From: Clostridium sp. TW13
GTDB lineage: Bacteria > Bacillota > Clostridia > Clostridiales > Clostridiaceae
NCBI RefSeq assembly: GCF_024345225.1
Contig: NZ_BROD01000001.1
Coordinates: 1,684,362 to 1,748,361 of the forward strand
Reading direction: 5' to 3'
Length of the DNA stretch: 64,000 bases
Shown here piece after piece: positions 25,877 to 34,490 of this stretch (position 1 is the first letter of the stretch; the number at the start of each line of letters is the position of its first letter). The notes beneath the pieces were generated by a model. That model ran no database searches. It was given only the letters and a program-made list of their open reading frames with translations, and was not told the DNA's origin. Made by a program: the position numbers and the translations under genes.

Positions 25877-26371
25877 TCATTCTATTCCAAAACCACTTGA
25901 ATTCCACTTTCTCCAAATATCATGATTAAAAAGTCCTTGTTCAATTACTTCCCAAAATTCATTATGTAGAACTTCTGGATATGCTTTTGGAATTCTCTTA
26001 ATTTCCTCTTTAGTAAAAAAACTAACATCATTTAATATTTGGCTATTAACATCAAATTCAGGGTCATATCCCAAAGCTAAATTACCTCCAACTATTTCTC
26101 CAAGAAAATAATTGGTATGTTTTACTCCATATTGAGATTTTTCTTCAACTGTCCATAATAATCTGTTAATTTTTATGTCCAAACCAGTTTCCTCTTTAAC
26201 TTCTCTAATACCACCATCCATAGTATATTCTCCATATTCAACTCCACCACCTGGTATAACCCAAAATTCATCTACTTTCCCTTGTTCTTCTTGTCTATGC
26301 TTGACCATTAAAACTCTATTTTCTTTATCAATCACAAAAACTCTCACTCCTGCCCATACACCACTATGCAT
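25877..26371 (-). CDS. Nudix hydrolase
   Basis: A 164-residue Nudix enzyme with the box GGGVEYGEYTMDGGIREVKE followed by ETGL (from about residue 41), complete. RVFVIDKENRVLMVKHRQEE is the first strand pair. A truncated relative of this gene, including its start and leader, is at 28270-28369. GGGGG lies six bases before the ATG; the upstream spacer contains TAAATTCCAATTTT, shared with other junctions of this run. Confidence 0.9.
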   Translation of the reverse strand: MHSGVWAGVRVFVIDKENRVLMVKHRQEEQGKVDEFWVIPGGGVEYGEYTMDGGIREVKEETGLDIKINRLLWTVEEKSQYGVKHTNYFLGEIVGGNLALGYDPEFDVNSQILNDVSFFTKEEIKRIPKAYPEVLHNEFWEVIEQGLFNHDIWRKWNSSGFGIE

Positions 26372-26399
26372 AATATTCCCCCTATAAAATTGGAATTTA

Positions 26400-26804
26400 C
26401 TAAATGAATTCCTTTACTTCATTTAGTATTCTTTTTGAACTCTCAAATTGAAAAGCATTCATTGCTTCTTCGTATGTCATTAAATAAGCGCCTTCTAATT
26501 CATCTTCTTGATAAGATAACTGTTGGTTATCATACTCTGCAACGAAATATATGATTTTTTTAATCACATCTTTCTTATTAGGAATTTGATGTTCATCAAT
26601 TGTCCTAAACCCTGCAAGAATTTGTGGCCTTATACCTATTTCTTCATATATCTCCCTTAATGCAGTCTCCACTTCAGTTTCATTTCCTTCAACATGACCT
26701 TTTGGAAAGCCATAAAATCCTTCTAATGATTTCACAATAACGAAATAAACAGCATCGTCTTTGCGTGTGAATACTACCGCTCCACTTGATACTTCATATT
26801 TCAT
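26400..26804 (-). CDS. Nudix hydrolase
   Basis: A 134-residue Nudix protein: VSSGAVVFTRKDDAVYFVIV then GFPKGHVEGNETEVETALRE and YEEIGI. The KGHVE...REI.EE.G box is intact and the short length plus GFPKGH suggest the diadenosine-polyphosphate hydrolase (Ap4A-like) group. GGAGG precedes the ATG; the stop is 28 bases from the next Nudix start. Confidence 0.9.
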   Translation of the reverse strand: MKYEVSSGAVVFTRKDDAVYFVIVKSLEGFYGFPKGHVEGNETEVETALREIYEEIGIRPQILAGFRTIDEHQIPNKKDVIKKIIYFVAEYDNQQLSYQEDELEGAYLMTYEEAMNAFQFESSKRILNEVKEFI

Positions 26805-26859
26805 AACGTACCTCCGTCAAATTGGAATTTCTCTAACATAGCTAGTTAAGACCTTACTT

Positions 26860-27792
26860 TTATTTTATACTAATATATTTATCACTATTAACTTTATACC
26901 AATTCGGTATTACTGTTTTAAAGTTATAATAATCATTAAAAGCAGTAATACAACGTTTCTTCATTCCATCTATTTCATCTTCTCCAAACTTTTCAGCCCA
27001 CACTATTGAATTTAACGATGTGTATGCTACATATACAGCAAGAATATTCCAAAATTCTAAAGAAGGTTCACCATCGAAATATCCATGAATTTGCCCAATT
27101 GAAAAAGGAATACTAACTTCAACATCAAAACTTTGTATTTTATAGAATTCTTCATATCTATCGCCATATTCCCATCTATTAAAATCAATAACACCAACCA
27201 TCCCACAAGGAGTTAATATTAAATTACCAATATGGTAATCTCCATGTTTATATACTGGAGCTAATGAATTTATTTTTCCAATGTTATTCTTAACAAAGTC
27301 TATTGCAAACTGGTCTTCACTTACCCGATTAATACTATTTTCATATCGACGAAGTTTGTCTAACATTTTATCTTTCTTATCATATGCAATTATATTCTCT
27401 GTAGGATGAACTTTTAATGAATGGATTGATTTCAATATTCTACCTGCTTGTAATCCAAGTTTATATTGTTCACTTTCAGTATAACCACTAAGTACAGTCT
27501 TGAGACAATCCCCCTCTACCCATGTTAAAAGAATATATACATTGTTCTTGTTATTACAAAAACCAAATTGTATTGCTTGTGACATTGAAATGGCTAATGA
27601 ATTACATTTCTTGATAAATTCAAATTCTTTTAGTTTATTATCATAGCTAGCTGCATCTGAAATACGTAATAGTAACCTATTTCCATCATAATCTTCTATA
27701 TAAAATTTTGAATCAGTTGACCAACCTTCATTTACTTTTTTTATAATTCTCCAACTTTCGAAACTTGGAATATCTTTTAATTCACTGTACAT
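26860..27792 (-). CDS. aminoglycoside phosphotransferase (APH) family kinase
   Basis: A 310-residue protein kinase-like phosphotransferase. KHGDYHIGNLIL (about residue 183) is the catalytic loop (HGD-x-x-x-x-N) and VGVIDFNRWEYGD the metal-binding DF-x loop; LLLRISDA gives the lysine-bearing N-lobe region in weak form. The family includes aminoglycoside, macrolide and small-metabolite kinases. It heads the six-gene run and is paralogous to the gene at 56749. AGGAGG precedes the ATG. Confidence 0.85.
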   Translation of the reverse strand: MYSELKDIPSFESWRIIKKVNEGWSTDSKFYIEDYDGNRLLLRISDAASYDNKLKEFEFIKKCNSLAISMSQAIQFGFCNNKNNVYILLTWVEGDCLKTVLSGYTESEQYKLGLQAGRILKSIHSLKVHPTENIIAYDKKDKMLDKLRRYENSINRVSEDQFAIDFVKNNIGKINSLAPVYKHGDYHIGNLILTPCGMVGVIDFNRWEYGDRYEEFYKIQSFDVEVSIPFSIGQIHGYFDGEPSLEFWNILAVYVAYTSLNSIVWAEKFGEDEIDGMKKRCITAFNDYYNFKTVIPNWYKVNSDKYISIK

Positions 27793-28000
27793 TCTATATA
27801 TCCTCCTTGAGATAAACTATATGAAGTTTAAACGTTTTTATATAAATTAATCTGTATTCGTATACATTTATCTGCTAATACTAAATTCCTATTATATAAA
27901 TTACTGTATATTAAATTGTATCACAATTCGTCACAAATAAATACATATACTATATATTTTTCCATATGTTTTATAGTTCAACATCTTTATTCATACAAAA

Positions 28001-28043
28001 AAACTATTATAAAATAGTAATTTTACCTATTTTATAATAGTTT
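28001..28043. terminator. perfect 17-base stem-loop
   Basis: Bases 28001-28017 pair with 28027-28043 around a 9-base loop. It lies downstream of the hydrolase fragment at 28141 and upstream of the APH leader. Confidence 0.7.
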
Positions 28044-28140
28044 CAATGTTGCATTATCTCATTTAAAAAGACTAATCAATTTGAATTGAATTTGATGTTT
28101 CTTATATTTATTTAATAACTCCTATTATTATAGTTATTGT

Positions 28141-28260
28141 TTATAATAAAAAGATTTTATCATTTGTGTAAATAATTTTCTCTTGTTCTCCCATATAAGA
28201 AATTACTTTATTCCAACTTGACGAATCTTGTCCAAGTCCATGAATTAATAAATACTGCAT
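28141..28260 (-). pseudogene. alpha/beta hydrolase, N-terminal fragment
   Basis: An ATG at 28258-28260 with a GGAAGG site begins MQYLLIHGLGQDSSSWNKVI, the first strand and HG-x-x oxyanion region of alpha/beta hydrolases, but the frame ends after 39 residues. The nucleophile and everything beyond are absent. Confidence 0.65.
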
Positions 28261-28269
28261 TGTATACTT

Positions 28270-28369
28270 CCTTCCTACCATGATATTCTTGTCTATGCTT
28301 AACCATTAATACTCTATGCTCTTTATCAAGTACAAAAACTCTCACTTCTGCCCAGACACCACTAGGCAT
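28270..28369 (-). pseudogene. Nudix hydrolase, N-terminal fragment duplicated from the 25877 type
   Basis: SGVWAEVRVFVLDKEHRVLM is nearly the same as SGVWAGVRVFVIDKENRVLM of the Nudix gene at 25877. The homology includes the start codon and the upstream AAAATTGGAATTTA block. It breaks off before the Nudix box and runs straight into the ribosome binding site of the hydrolase fragment at 28141. Confidence 0.75.
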
Positions 28370-28405
28370 AATATTGCTCACACAAAATTGGAATTTATCT
28401 TTTTG

Positions 28406-28684
28406 TCACAATAAATCCCACTTATTATTCTTATTATCAAAATCCTTATTAATTAAATTTATCAGTATCTCAAATGACATTTCCAAAGGAATCATTTTGG
28501 ACATAAAAATGTACTCCTTAGCACTACAGGTTATATATATGGTCTGGTATTTAAAATCAAACTTTAAGCGATGTACTCCAATATCAATAAATTCCTTTTT
28601 CTCACATTGAAGGTTATTTAATAATTCTTCTTTTATACTATTTGATTTCCAAACAGTTGGTAGAAAATCTAATGTTTGCATCAT
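28406..28684 (-). CDS. hypothetical protein
   Basis: A 92-residue protein with no recognised family. It reads like an alpha/beta domain: FLPTVWKSNSIKEELLNNL, then a beta hairpin FDFKYQTIYITCSAKEYIF, and an amphipathic helix MSFEILINLINKDF. GAGGGG precedes two adjacent ATG codons; either may start. The leader has the shared motif (AATTACTACTTAT near 28710). Confidence 0.5.
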   Translation of the reverse strand: MMQTLDFLPTVWKSNSIKEELLNNLQCEKKEFIDIGVHRLKFDFKYQTIYITCSAKEYIFMSKMIPLEMSFEILINLINKDFDNKNNKWDLL

Positions 28685-28732
28685 TATACTTCATCCCCTC
28701 TATGCTAAACAAATTACTACTTATCAACATAT

Positions 28733-29182
28733 TTATATATTTAAATGATATCTAAATGCATCTTCAGTAGGATTATCATAATACCCTTTAAGATTTTCTA
28801 CATTTCTGAAATCAAAATCACTAAATACCTTTTGCATTGGATAGTTTGTAACCCTTGTCTCTCCTCTAAAATCTTTCATTCCTTCTTTTTTCATCTCATT
28901 TATCATTGTTTCCAATAGTTTATGAGCTAATTTTTGTCCTCTAAAACAACCTTTAGTTCCTATATTGGTGATTTTAACGTAATTTTTTTCTTTTCCCCAA
29001 TTGTATATCATTAAGTATGCAATTAATTCAGTATTTTGTTTCACTAGATAAATAATATTATGTTCTAAATCCCCTAAAATTTCTTGCCATAATTCATTAT
29101 CCCAGCAATTTACCCCAAAACATTCTTTATCTAACTCCAATAATTCATTTTTATATTTTAAATTAAACTTAACTATTTCCAT
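28733..29182 (-). CDS. GNAT acetyltransferase, RimI-like
   Basis: A 149-residue GNAT protein. KITNIGTKGCFRGQKLAHKL carries the acetyl-CoA turn, with C-F-R-G-Q-K-L replacing the usual R-G-x-G, and MQKVFSDFDFRNVENLKGYY the C-terminal segment. Substrate unknown. It is 37 bases downstream of another GNAT gene and probably co-transcribed with it. Confidence 0.8.
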   Translation of the reverse strand: MEIVKFNLKYKNELLELDKECFGVNCWDNELWQEILGDLEHNIIYLVKQNTELIAYLMIYNWGKEKNYVKITNIGTKGCFRGQKLAHKLLETMINEMKKEGMKDFRGETRVTNYPMQKVFSDFDFRNVENLKGYYDNPTEDAFRYHLNI

Positions 29183-29219
29183 AAATTATTTCACCCTTCA
29201 AATTTAAATTTAAGTTATC

Positions 29220-29729
29220 TTAAACCTCTATTTCAAATCCATACTCACGCAATGTAAGGTCAGCATCGATTCTTTCTTCATAGATTCCATCTACTTGCTT
29301 AAATCCGTTTTTTAGATATAAATTTATAGCTGGCTTATTTATATCCACAACAAAAAGCCTTAAATATTTAGCATTCTTCTGCTTAGTGAGTGTAATAGCA
29401 TGCTTAAGCATTATACTGCCAATCCCTCGTCTTGAATAATCAACATTAACTCCAAAGCGATCAATATATAATGCCTTGTCATTTGAATTTTCCCATTTCA
29501 CACAATTTGCTCCAGCATTTGATTCACATAATGCAAAGGCAGCAACTATATCATCATTATCCTCAACTAATAAATAAAGGTTATTATTTTCAATATCCTT
29601 GCTGAAAAACTCACACGGATATATTTCGTCCCAAATTGGTATGTTGTTTCTATTCATATTTTTAATTATACTTCTATACACAGTTTTGAGTTTCGATAAG
29701 TCGCTTAGATTAGCCAATCTCAAATTCAT
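29220..29729 (-). CDS. GNAT acetyltransferase
   Basis: A 169-residue GNAT protein with IDRFGVNVDYSRRGIGSIML (R-R-G-I-G-S) and LFVVDINKPAINLYLKNGF, both textbook. Expressed from promoter module copy 7 with leader TAAAAAGTAATTAGTAACTT, a variant of the shared motif, then GGAG. The acceptor is unknown. Confidence 0.9.
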   Translation of the reverse strand: MNLRLANLSDLSKLKTVYRSIIKNMNRNNIPIWDEIYPCEFFSKDIENNNLYLLVEDNDDIVAAFALCESNAGANCVKWENSNDKALYIDRFGVNVDYSRRGIGSIMLKHAITLTKQKNAKYLRLFVVDINKPAINLYLKNGFKQVDGIYEERIDADLTLREYGFEIEV

Positions 29730-29767
29730 ATCAATTCATCTCCAAGTTACTAATTACTTTTTAGTTG

Positions 29768-29790
29768 ATTATATCATATTTTGTAAATAG
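29768..29790 (-). promoter_or_regulatory. shared promoter module, copy 7 (core only)
   Basis: Minus strand ATTTACAAAATATGA followed by TATAAT (complement 29768-29773), driving the GNAT gene at 29220. Confidence 0.55.
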
Positions 29791-29950
29791 CAACATTATT
29801 TAGTTTGTTAAAGCATTTTTTATTAAGGTTCTGTTAGATAATAATGTTATAATATAATTAACAATTTAATCTAACATAGTGCTTAAAATAAATTAAATGA
29901 TCTTTTTACATTTACGTAATTCTAGTATAAAAAAATGGGAGGACAAAGAG

Positions 29951-30481
29951 ATGAGTCAGCGCAAATTAGTGTTGTATATTGCTTCAAGCTTGGATGGATA
30001 TATTGCTACAGATGAACACAACCTGGATTGGCTATTTGCAGTGGAAGGTGAGGGAGATAATGGTTATTCAAGGTTTTATGAATCAGTAGATACCATTCTA
30101 ATCGGAAGAATAACTTATGATTGGATTATTGAGCATGAAAAAGGTGCTTTTCCATACAAAGGCAAGGAATGCTATGTTTTTACCAGAACTAAAAAGGATG
30201 ATAACGAATATGTAAACTTTATCTGCGAAGATGTGGTTCAATTCTCAAAAGATTTAAAAAATAAAAATGGTAAGAACATCTGGCTTGTTGGTGGAGGAAA
30301 TTTGCTTAACACTTTCATTGAAGAAAACTTGGTTGACGAAATTATTATTACTATTGCTCCAGTTTTACTTGGTAAAGGTATTCCTCTGTTCAGAGACAAT
30401 AGTTTTCAAACATCATTATCTTTAAAAAGTATAAACCGTTTTAATCAATTCGTTGAGCTTCATTATGAAGTTGTACGATAA
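29951..30481 (+). CDS. dihydrofolate reductase-like (RibD C-terminal domain) protein
   Basis: A 176-residue NADPH-dependent reductase-fold protein: LVLYIASSLDGYIATDEHNL at the start (the S-x-D-G-Y/F-I-A signature), DTILIGRITYDWI and GKNIWLVGGGNLLNTFIEE (dinucleotide-binding glycines). YyaP/YwjB-like proteins of this type are common in Firmicutes; the substrate is not known. I start at 29951 where GGGAGG lies ten bases upstream. One of the few plus-strand genes. Confidence 0.85.
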   Translation: MSQRKLVLYIASSLDGYIATDEHNLDWLFAVEGEGDNGYSRFYESVDTILIGRITYDWIIEHEKGAFPYKGKECYVFTRTKKDDNEYVNFICEDVVQFSKDLKNKNGKNIWLVGGGNLLNTFIEENLVDEIIITIAPVLLGKGIPLFRDNSFQTSLSLKSINRFNQFVELHYEVVR

Positions 30482-30483
30482 TA

Positions 30484-30512
30484 AGAATAATCCTCTATGA
30501 TAAGAATTATTC
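30484..30512. terminator. weak terminator after the DHFR-like gene
   Basis: AGAATAAT and ATTATTCT face each other three bases past the stop codon at 30481; short stem, AT-only arms. Confidence 0.4.
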
Positions 30513-30574
30513 TCTGAATAATAGGGTGTATAAGCATCTTAATTTATTAATGCCATTTAATCCTAATTTAACAA

Positions 30575-31180
30575 TTATAATAAGTTTAATTTTGAATCTT
30601 TTTCATTAATTATTCGTACAGGTTTGCAAGGAACACCATATGCAAGATAATTAGCAGGAATATCTTTTGTTACTACACTACCAGCTCCAATAACAGCATT
30701 ATCTCCAATGGTGACACCACCAATAATTACAACGTTGGCAGCGATCCAAACATTATTTCCTATATGAATCTCTTCAGCATATTCGGACATCGAAATATGA
30801 CCATCAGGATATTTCATAGATACCCTTTCCTCAGCTATCAATGGATGATTGGTTGCCATTAAAGATACATTGGGACCAATCATCACATTATTTCCTATAT
30901 AAATTCTTGCATCATCCATAACCATAAGATTAAAATTAGCAAAGAAATTTTCACCAATAAAAGTATGGCACCCATAATTAAACTGTACTGGACCTTGAAA
31001 ATAAAATTTTTCTCCTATATCGCCAATAAAATCTTTAATTATTGATAAACGATTTTCATCATATTCATCAAGTTCATTAAATTTTTTACACAGAGTATGT
31101 GCCTTGTGTTTAATATCTCTAAGTTCTTTTGTACGCGCATCAAACAACCTACCAGCAAATATCTTTTCTTCTTCAATCAT
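30575..31180 (-). CDS. maltose/galactoside-type O-acetyltransferase (left-handed beta helix)
   Basis: A 201-residue hexapeptide-repeat acetyltransferase of the Maa/LacA group. The N-terminal helical cap is followed by imperfect hexapeptides (IGNNVWIAANVVIIGGVTIG, DNAVIGAGSVVTKDIP) and the end AYGVPCKPVRIINE. The catalytic histidine would be in MATNHPL. It O-acetylates sugars or related antibiotics such as virginiamycin; sequence order fits sugar acetyltransferases best. AGGAGG precedes the start. Confidence 0.9.
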   Translation of the reverse strand: MIEEEKIFAGRLFDARTKELRDIKHKAHTLCKKFNELDEYDENRLSIIKDFIGDIGEKFYFQGPVQFNYGCHTFIGENFFANFNLMVMDDARIYIGNNVMIGPNVSLMATNHPLIAEERVSMKYPDGHISMSEYAEEIHIGNNVWIAANVVIIGGVTIGDNAVIGAGSVVTKDIPANYLAYGVPCKPVRIINEKDSKLNLL

Positions 31181-31347
31181 AGTCTACCTCCTAAAAACAA
31201 CAAATCAGGTTTAAATAATTATTATGTCATATGCATTTACTGCCCTTAGTAAATTATAACACCAATTATAAATATTTCATTATAAGGTTTTTAAATAATT
31301 TAATTTATAGAAATTACTTGATCAAAGCTACATATTACATAAAAAAA

Positions 31348-31377
31348 TACTGCAAATTCATTTCTGAATAATGCAGT
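31348..31377. terminator. small hairpin
   Basis: TACTGCA...TTCA pairs with TGAA...TGCAGTA around TTTC. It lies in the gap 31181-31447, where I see nothing else. Confidence 0.4.
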
Positions 31378-31447
31378 ATATAAGTATGTTAATCTATTAA
31401 TTCCTGAATAATACTGATATTATGGATGGGTAAACAACATAAATCAT

Positions 31448-31594
31448 CTAAGCACGAATTCTTTTTACATTGTGCTTCATAAGTTTAGGATCTATATTTA
31501 TATAAATCCATTTTTTTATTAGTGCTAACTGTTGTTGATGTTTCTCAAAGAACTCATCAGGTGAATTGAATACACCCAATCTATTCAATTTCAT
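31448..31594 (-). pseudogene. small ORF, probable C-terminal gene fragment
   Basis: A 48-codon frame containing NRLGVFNSPDEFFEKHQQQL and ending HNVKRIRA. Its ATG has no ribosome binding site, and it begins 23 bases after the cupin gene stop, so I read it as the tail of a truncated gene rather than a real small protein. The family is not recognised. Confidence 0.4.
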
Positions 31595-31616
31595 GAATTC
31601 AAGTTAAATAAAAATA

Positions 31617-32120
31617 TTACTCTATGTTAGTAAGTTTAAGAATTACATCTTCGTATTGAGGATATTTTTCTAATAGAAATCTTCTTTCAAATAATTCAAA
31701 ATCCCTGAACTCAAATCCTGGAGAAACCATGCAACCAACTAGTGCGTAACCTTCGTTATTCATGGCAGAGCCAAATATATAATCTTTTGGCACTAATACT
31801 TGAGGTTTTTCACCCTTTTCAATATTGAGACCAAGTTGCTCAGTTATAAGTTCTCCTTCTGGAGTAATCATATAAATAGTTAATGGTGAACCTGAATGAT
31901 AGTACCACATTTCATCAGATTTTAATCTATGAAAATTAGAAACTTCACCATCCCTAAGTAAGAAATATATACTAGTCCAAAGTATTCTTGAACCTTCAAA
32001 GTCCACTTTCAAATCCTTTGAGGTTATGTTTTCTTCTGACATATAAATTTCTTTATAAAATCCACCTTCTGGATGTGCTATCATATTTAAATTTTTTACA
32101 AAATAATCTGCTGTATACAT
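31617..32120 (-). CDS. cupin domain protein, DUF985 family
   Basis: A 167-residue cupin of the DUF985 type: NMIAHPEGGFYKEIYMS, TSIYFLLRDGEVSNFHRLKS (metal-ligand histidine and glutamate follow in DEMWYYHSG), and GCMVSPGFEFRDFEL. Fold known, activity not. I start at 32120 because AAAGGAG lies 11 bases upstream; the longer frame from 32168 would begin before that site. Confidence 0.85.
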   Translation of the reverse strand: MYTADYFVKNLNMIAHPEGGFYKEIYMSEENITSKDLKVDFEGSRILWTSIYFLLRDGEVSNFHRLKSDEMWYYHSGSPLTIYMITPEGELITEQLGLNIEKGEKPQVLVPKDYIFGSAMNNEGYALVGCMVSPGFEFRDFELFERRFLLEKYPQYEDVILKLTNIE

Positions 32121-32290
32121 ATCTATACTGCTCCTTTCAAATTGCCCTAATTGATTATTGTTACTCATAAATAGTTCAATATAAAACTTCTCATTTGTTT
32201 AAGTATAAACTATATAGATATAAAATTACAAATGGCGAATTACTATATAGACTATATTAAAATAGTTACGAATTCAGTTAAAACATAAAT

Positions 32291-32316
32291 TTAGGAAAGC
32301 CAAATGACTTTCCTAA
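32291..32316 (-). terminator. terminator after the methyltransferase gene
   Basis: TTAGGAAAG pairs with CTTTCCTAA across an 8-base loop, 11 bases past the stop at 32327. Confidence 0.6.
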
Positions 32317-32326
32317 AAAATTGATA

Positions 32327-32941
32327 TTATATTTTTTCAACTATATAATCTATGAATCCCAAAGTTATTTTTGTTTCTGCATTTGCATATCCCTCTCTAA
32401 TTCTATTTTCTTTATAAATAATTTTAAAACCTTCAAAATATTTTTCAGCTTCATTTTCTGCAAAATAACTATGCAATATTTTTTGTCCATTTTCTTCTTG
32501 CAAATACTCTCCTTGTCCTACACACTCACCAATTGTGGATCTCCAATCATTAGTTGATGCAAAATTAATAAATGCTAGTCCTCCTAAAGGTAGTACTCTA
32601 TGAATTTCTTTAATAACCTTTCTGATTTCTTCTTTTCTCATATGAAATATGGAATTGTATGAATATATAAAGCTTATAGATCCATCCTTAAATGGTAGTG
32701 ATCTCATATCACCTTGCTTAATTGCTAAATTTAAATTATTCTTTTCTTCAAATTTCTTTGCCCTACTTATTTGATCTGAACTTATATCGATGCCATAGGT
32801 TTTATATCCTTGCTCAGAAAATATTGCTAGTGGTGGAATATTTCCGCCAGCACCACAATCTAAAACCTCTTTATTTAAATATGTATCATTACAATATAAT
32901 AAAAAGGTATAAAGTTGATTTTGTCTAAAAATTGTATTCAT
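32327..32941 (-). CDS. class I SAM-dependent methyltransferase
   Basis: A 204-residue methyltransferase. VLDCGAGGNIPPLAIF is motif I (about residues 26-41), TYGIDISSDQISRA strand 2, IKQGDMRSLPFKDGSISFIY motifs II-IV, and VLPLGGLAFINF motif V. I use the ATG at 32941, two codons inside the first, because GGGGG lies eight bases before it. Substrate unknown. Confidence 0.85.
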   Translation of the reverse strand: MNTIFRQNQLYTFLLYCNDTYLNKEVLDCGAGGNIPPLAIFSEQGYKTYGIDISSDQISRAKKFEEKNNLNLAIKQGDMRSLPFKDGSISFIYSYNSIFHMRKEEIRKVIKEIHRVLPLGGLAFINFASTNDWRSTIGECVGQGEYLQEENGQKILHSYFAENEAEKYFEGFKIIYKENRIREGYANAETKITLGFIDYIVEKI

Positions 32942-33183
32942 GTTCATTTCCCCCTAACTCAAAAATTAAATTAACCTGTTGTTCCAAAAAAATTAATTCT
33001 AAATATTTTATTATTACTTCTTTTAAAATATATTAGAGTTTTTATTGTTCTTAGAAAATTTTTTGATGGCGTTTATTTAAATTTACAAAAGTATAAATAT
33101 TTTACATATAAATTTAAAAATATTATATCAAAATTTAAAAAAACTCTCTATCTTTTATATAATTAATTTTTCCAAAAAGTGTT
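32942..33183. other. non-coding divergent intergenic region
   Basis: Very AT-rich stretch between the divergent methyltransferase and MerR genes, with runs of A and T but no open frame. The MerR promoter begins at 33184. Confidence 0.4.
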
Positions 33184-33214
33184 GACCCTAACATGATGTC
33201 ATAGTGTAATATAT
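33184..33214 (+). promoter_or_regulatory. MerR-type promoter/operator with 19-base spacer
   Basis: TTGACC (33184-33189) and TAATAT (33209-33214) are 19 bases apart. The spacer contains ACATGATGT, an inverted repeat about a central G, as in many MerR/TipA operators. It is 92 bases before the MerR start, pointing at it. Confidence 0.8.
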
Positions 33215-33306
33215 AAATAAAGCTTCAATATATTAGCAAAAACTCATAGCCGGCTGGAGTATTAGAAAGTATTGATAGCTCTAGAATCAAAATTGGAGGA
33301 ATAATC

Positions 33307-34482
33307 ATGAGAACAGTAAAACAAGTTTCAGATTTGACAGGAATAAGTGTGCGTATGTTGCATTACTATGATGAAATAGGATTGTTAAAGCCAAGTACAG
33401 TTACAGAGGCTGGCTACAGGCTTTATGATGATGAAGCTCTTGTAACCTTACAGCAGATTTTATTTTTCAAGGAACTGGACATACCTCTAAAAGAAGTCAA
33501 AGAAATCATGGTTAGCCCCTACTTTGATAAAATGAAGGCTCTGGAAGATCAAAAAAAACTGATTATTATGAGACGTGATAGGCTGAATGATTTAATAGAG
33601 CTTATTAATAAGACATTAAAAGGAGAAAATACTATGAGTTTTAAAGAATTTGATATGAGTGAATATTACAGTGTATTAGAGGAATTTAAGAAAGAAAATA
33701 AAGAAAGAGTCATTAAGACTTGGGGAAGCGTAGATAAATTTGATGAAATGATTGAAAGCATTAAAGCTAATGAAGAAAAAATTGCTATAAGTGCTATAAA
33801 ATCCTATGGTAGTATAAAGAAATATGCCCAAGCTATGAAGAAAGATCTCAATAATAGTACATTAATAGATATAGCACAACAAATTGATGAGTTTAAAACT
33901 GATTGTCTTCAGGATAAACATCCTAAATTAAAAGAGCTATATAAAAAGCTTGTATCTGATTTAGGTAAAAATCCTTCTTCAAAAGAAATTCAACAGCTTG
34001 CTAAGGAAATAACTGATACTGTTAAAAAGGATTATGAAATTTTCAGAATGGATGAGAAGGGAGAGGATCGCTGGTATTATATGTCCAAAAATTATTCTGT
34101 AAATCCAGAGTGGATAGAACCAGTTGATAAGAAATATGGTGAAGGTTCATCTAAGTTTATTGGCGAAGCCTTCAAAATCTGCTTGAAAGAAAACAAGCCT
34201 AAGTTAGAAGTACTCTACGACAAGCTTGCAGCTGACCTAAGTAAAAATCCTTCTTCAAAAGAGATTCAACAAATTGTAGATGAAATAGCAGCTACAACTA
34301 AGAAAAATTATGAATATTATAGAATAGATATGGGACTAGGATGTAAAGCTTTTTTATCTAATATGGCTAATATTTATTTATCAAGTGCAGATAAAGATAA
34401 GAATGCTATAGATGAAAAATACGGTAAGGGAGCAGCCAAATTTATTGGAGAGGCTTTAAAATTTTACTCTGAAAATGAATAG
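33307..34482 (+). CDS. TipAL-like MerR regulator with duplicated effector segment
   Basis: A 391-residue regulator. Residues 1-70 are the MerR winged helix (VKQVSDLTGISVRMLHYYDE), then a coiled-coil helix to ~110, then a TipAS-like antibiotic-binding region. That region is partly duplicated: LYKKLVSDLGKNPSSKEIQQ (near 221) and LYDKLAADLSKNPSSKEIQQ (near 305) head two ~90-residue repeats, each ending KYG-x-G-x-x-KFIGEA. TipAS domains trap thiopeptides. Usual TipAL-type proteins are about 250 residues. GGAGGAA precedes the ATG. Confidence 0.8.
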   Translation: MRTVKQVSDLTGISVRMLHYYDEIGLLKPSTVTEAGYRLYDDEALVTLQQILFFKELDIPLKEVKEIMVSPYFDKMKALEDQKKLIIMRRDRLNDLIELINKTLKGENTMSFKEFDMSEYYSVLEEFKKENKERVIKTWGSVDKFDEMIESIKANEEKIAISAIKSYGSIKKYAQAMKKDLNNSTLIDIAQQIDEFKTDCLQDKHPKLKELYKKLVSDLGKNPSSKEIQQLAKEITDTVKKDYEIFRMDEKGEDRWYYMSKNYSVNPEWIEPVDKKYGEGSSKFIGEAFKICLKENKPKLEVLYDKLAADLSKNPSSKEIQQIVDEIAATTKKNYEYYRIDMGLGCKAFLSNMANIYLSSADKDKNAIDEKYGKGAAKFIGEALKFYSENE

Positions 34483-34490
34483 ATAATACA

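Noticed and set aside
26175-26387. Plus-strand ORF of 70 codons
   Set aside because: Antisense shadow of the Nudix gene at 25877; proline/serine-rich as such shadows are.
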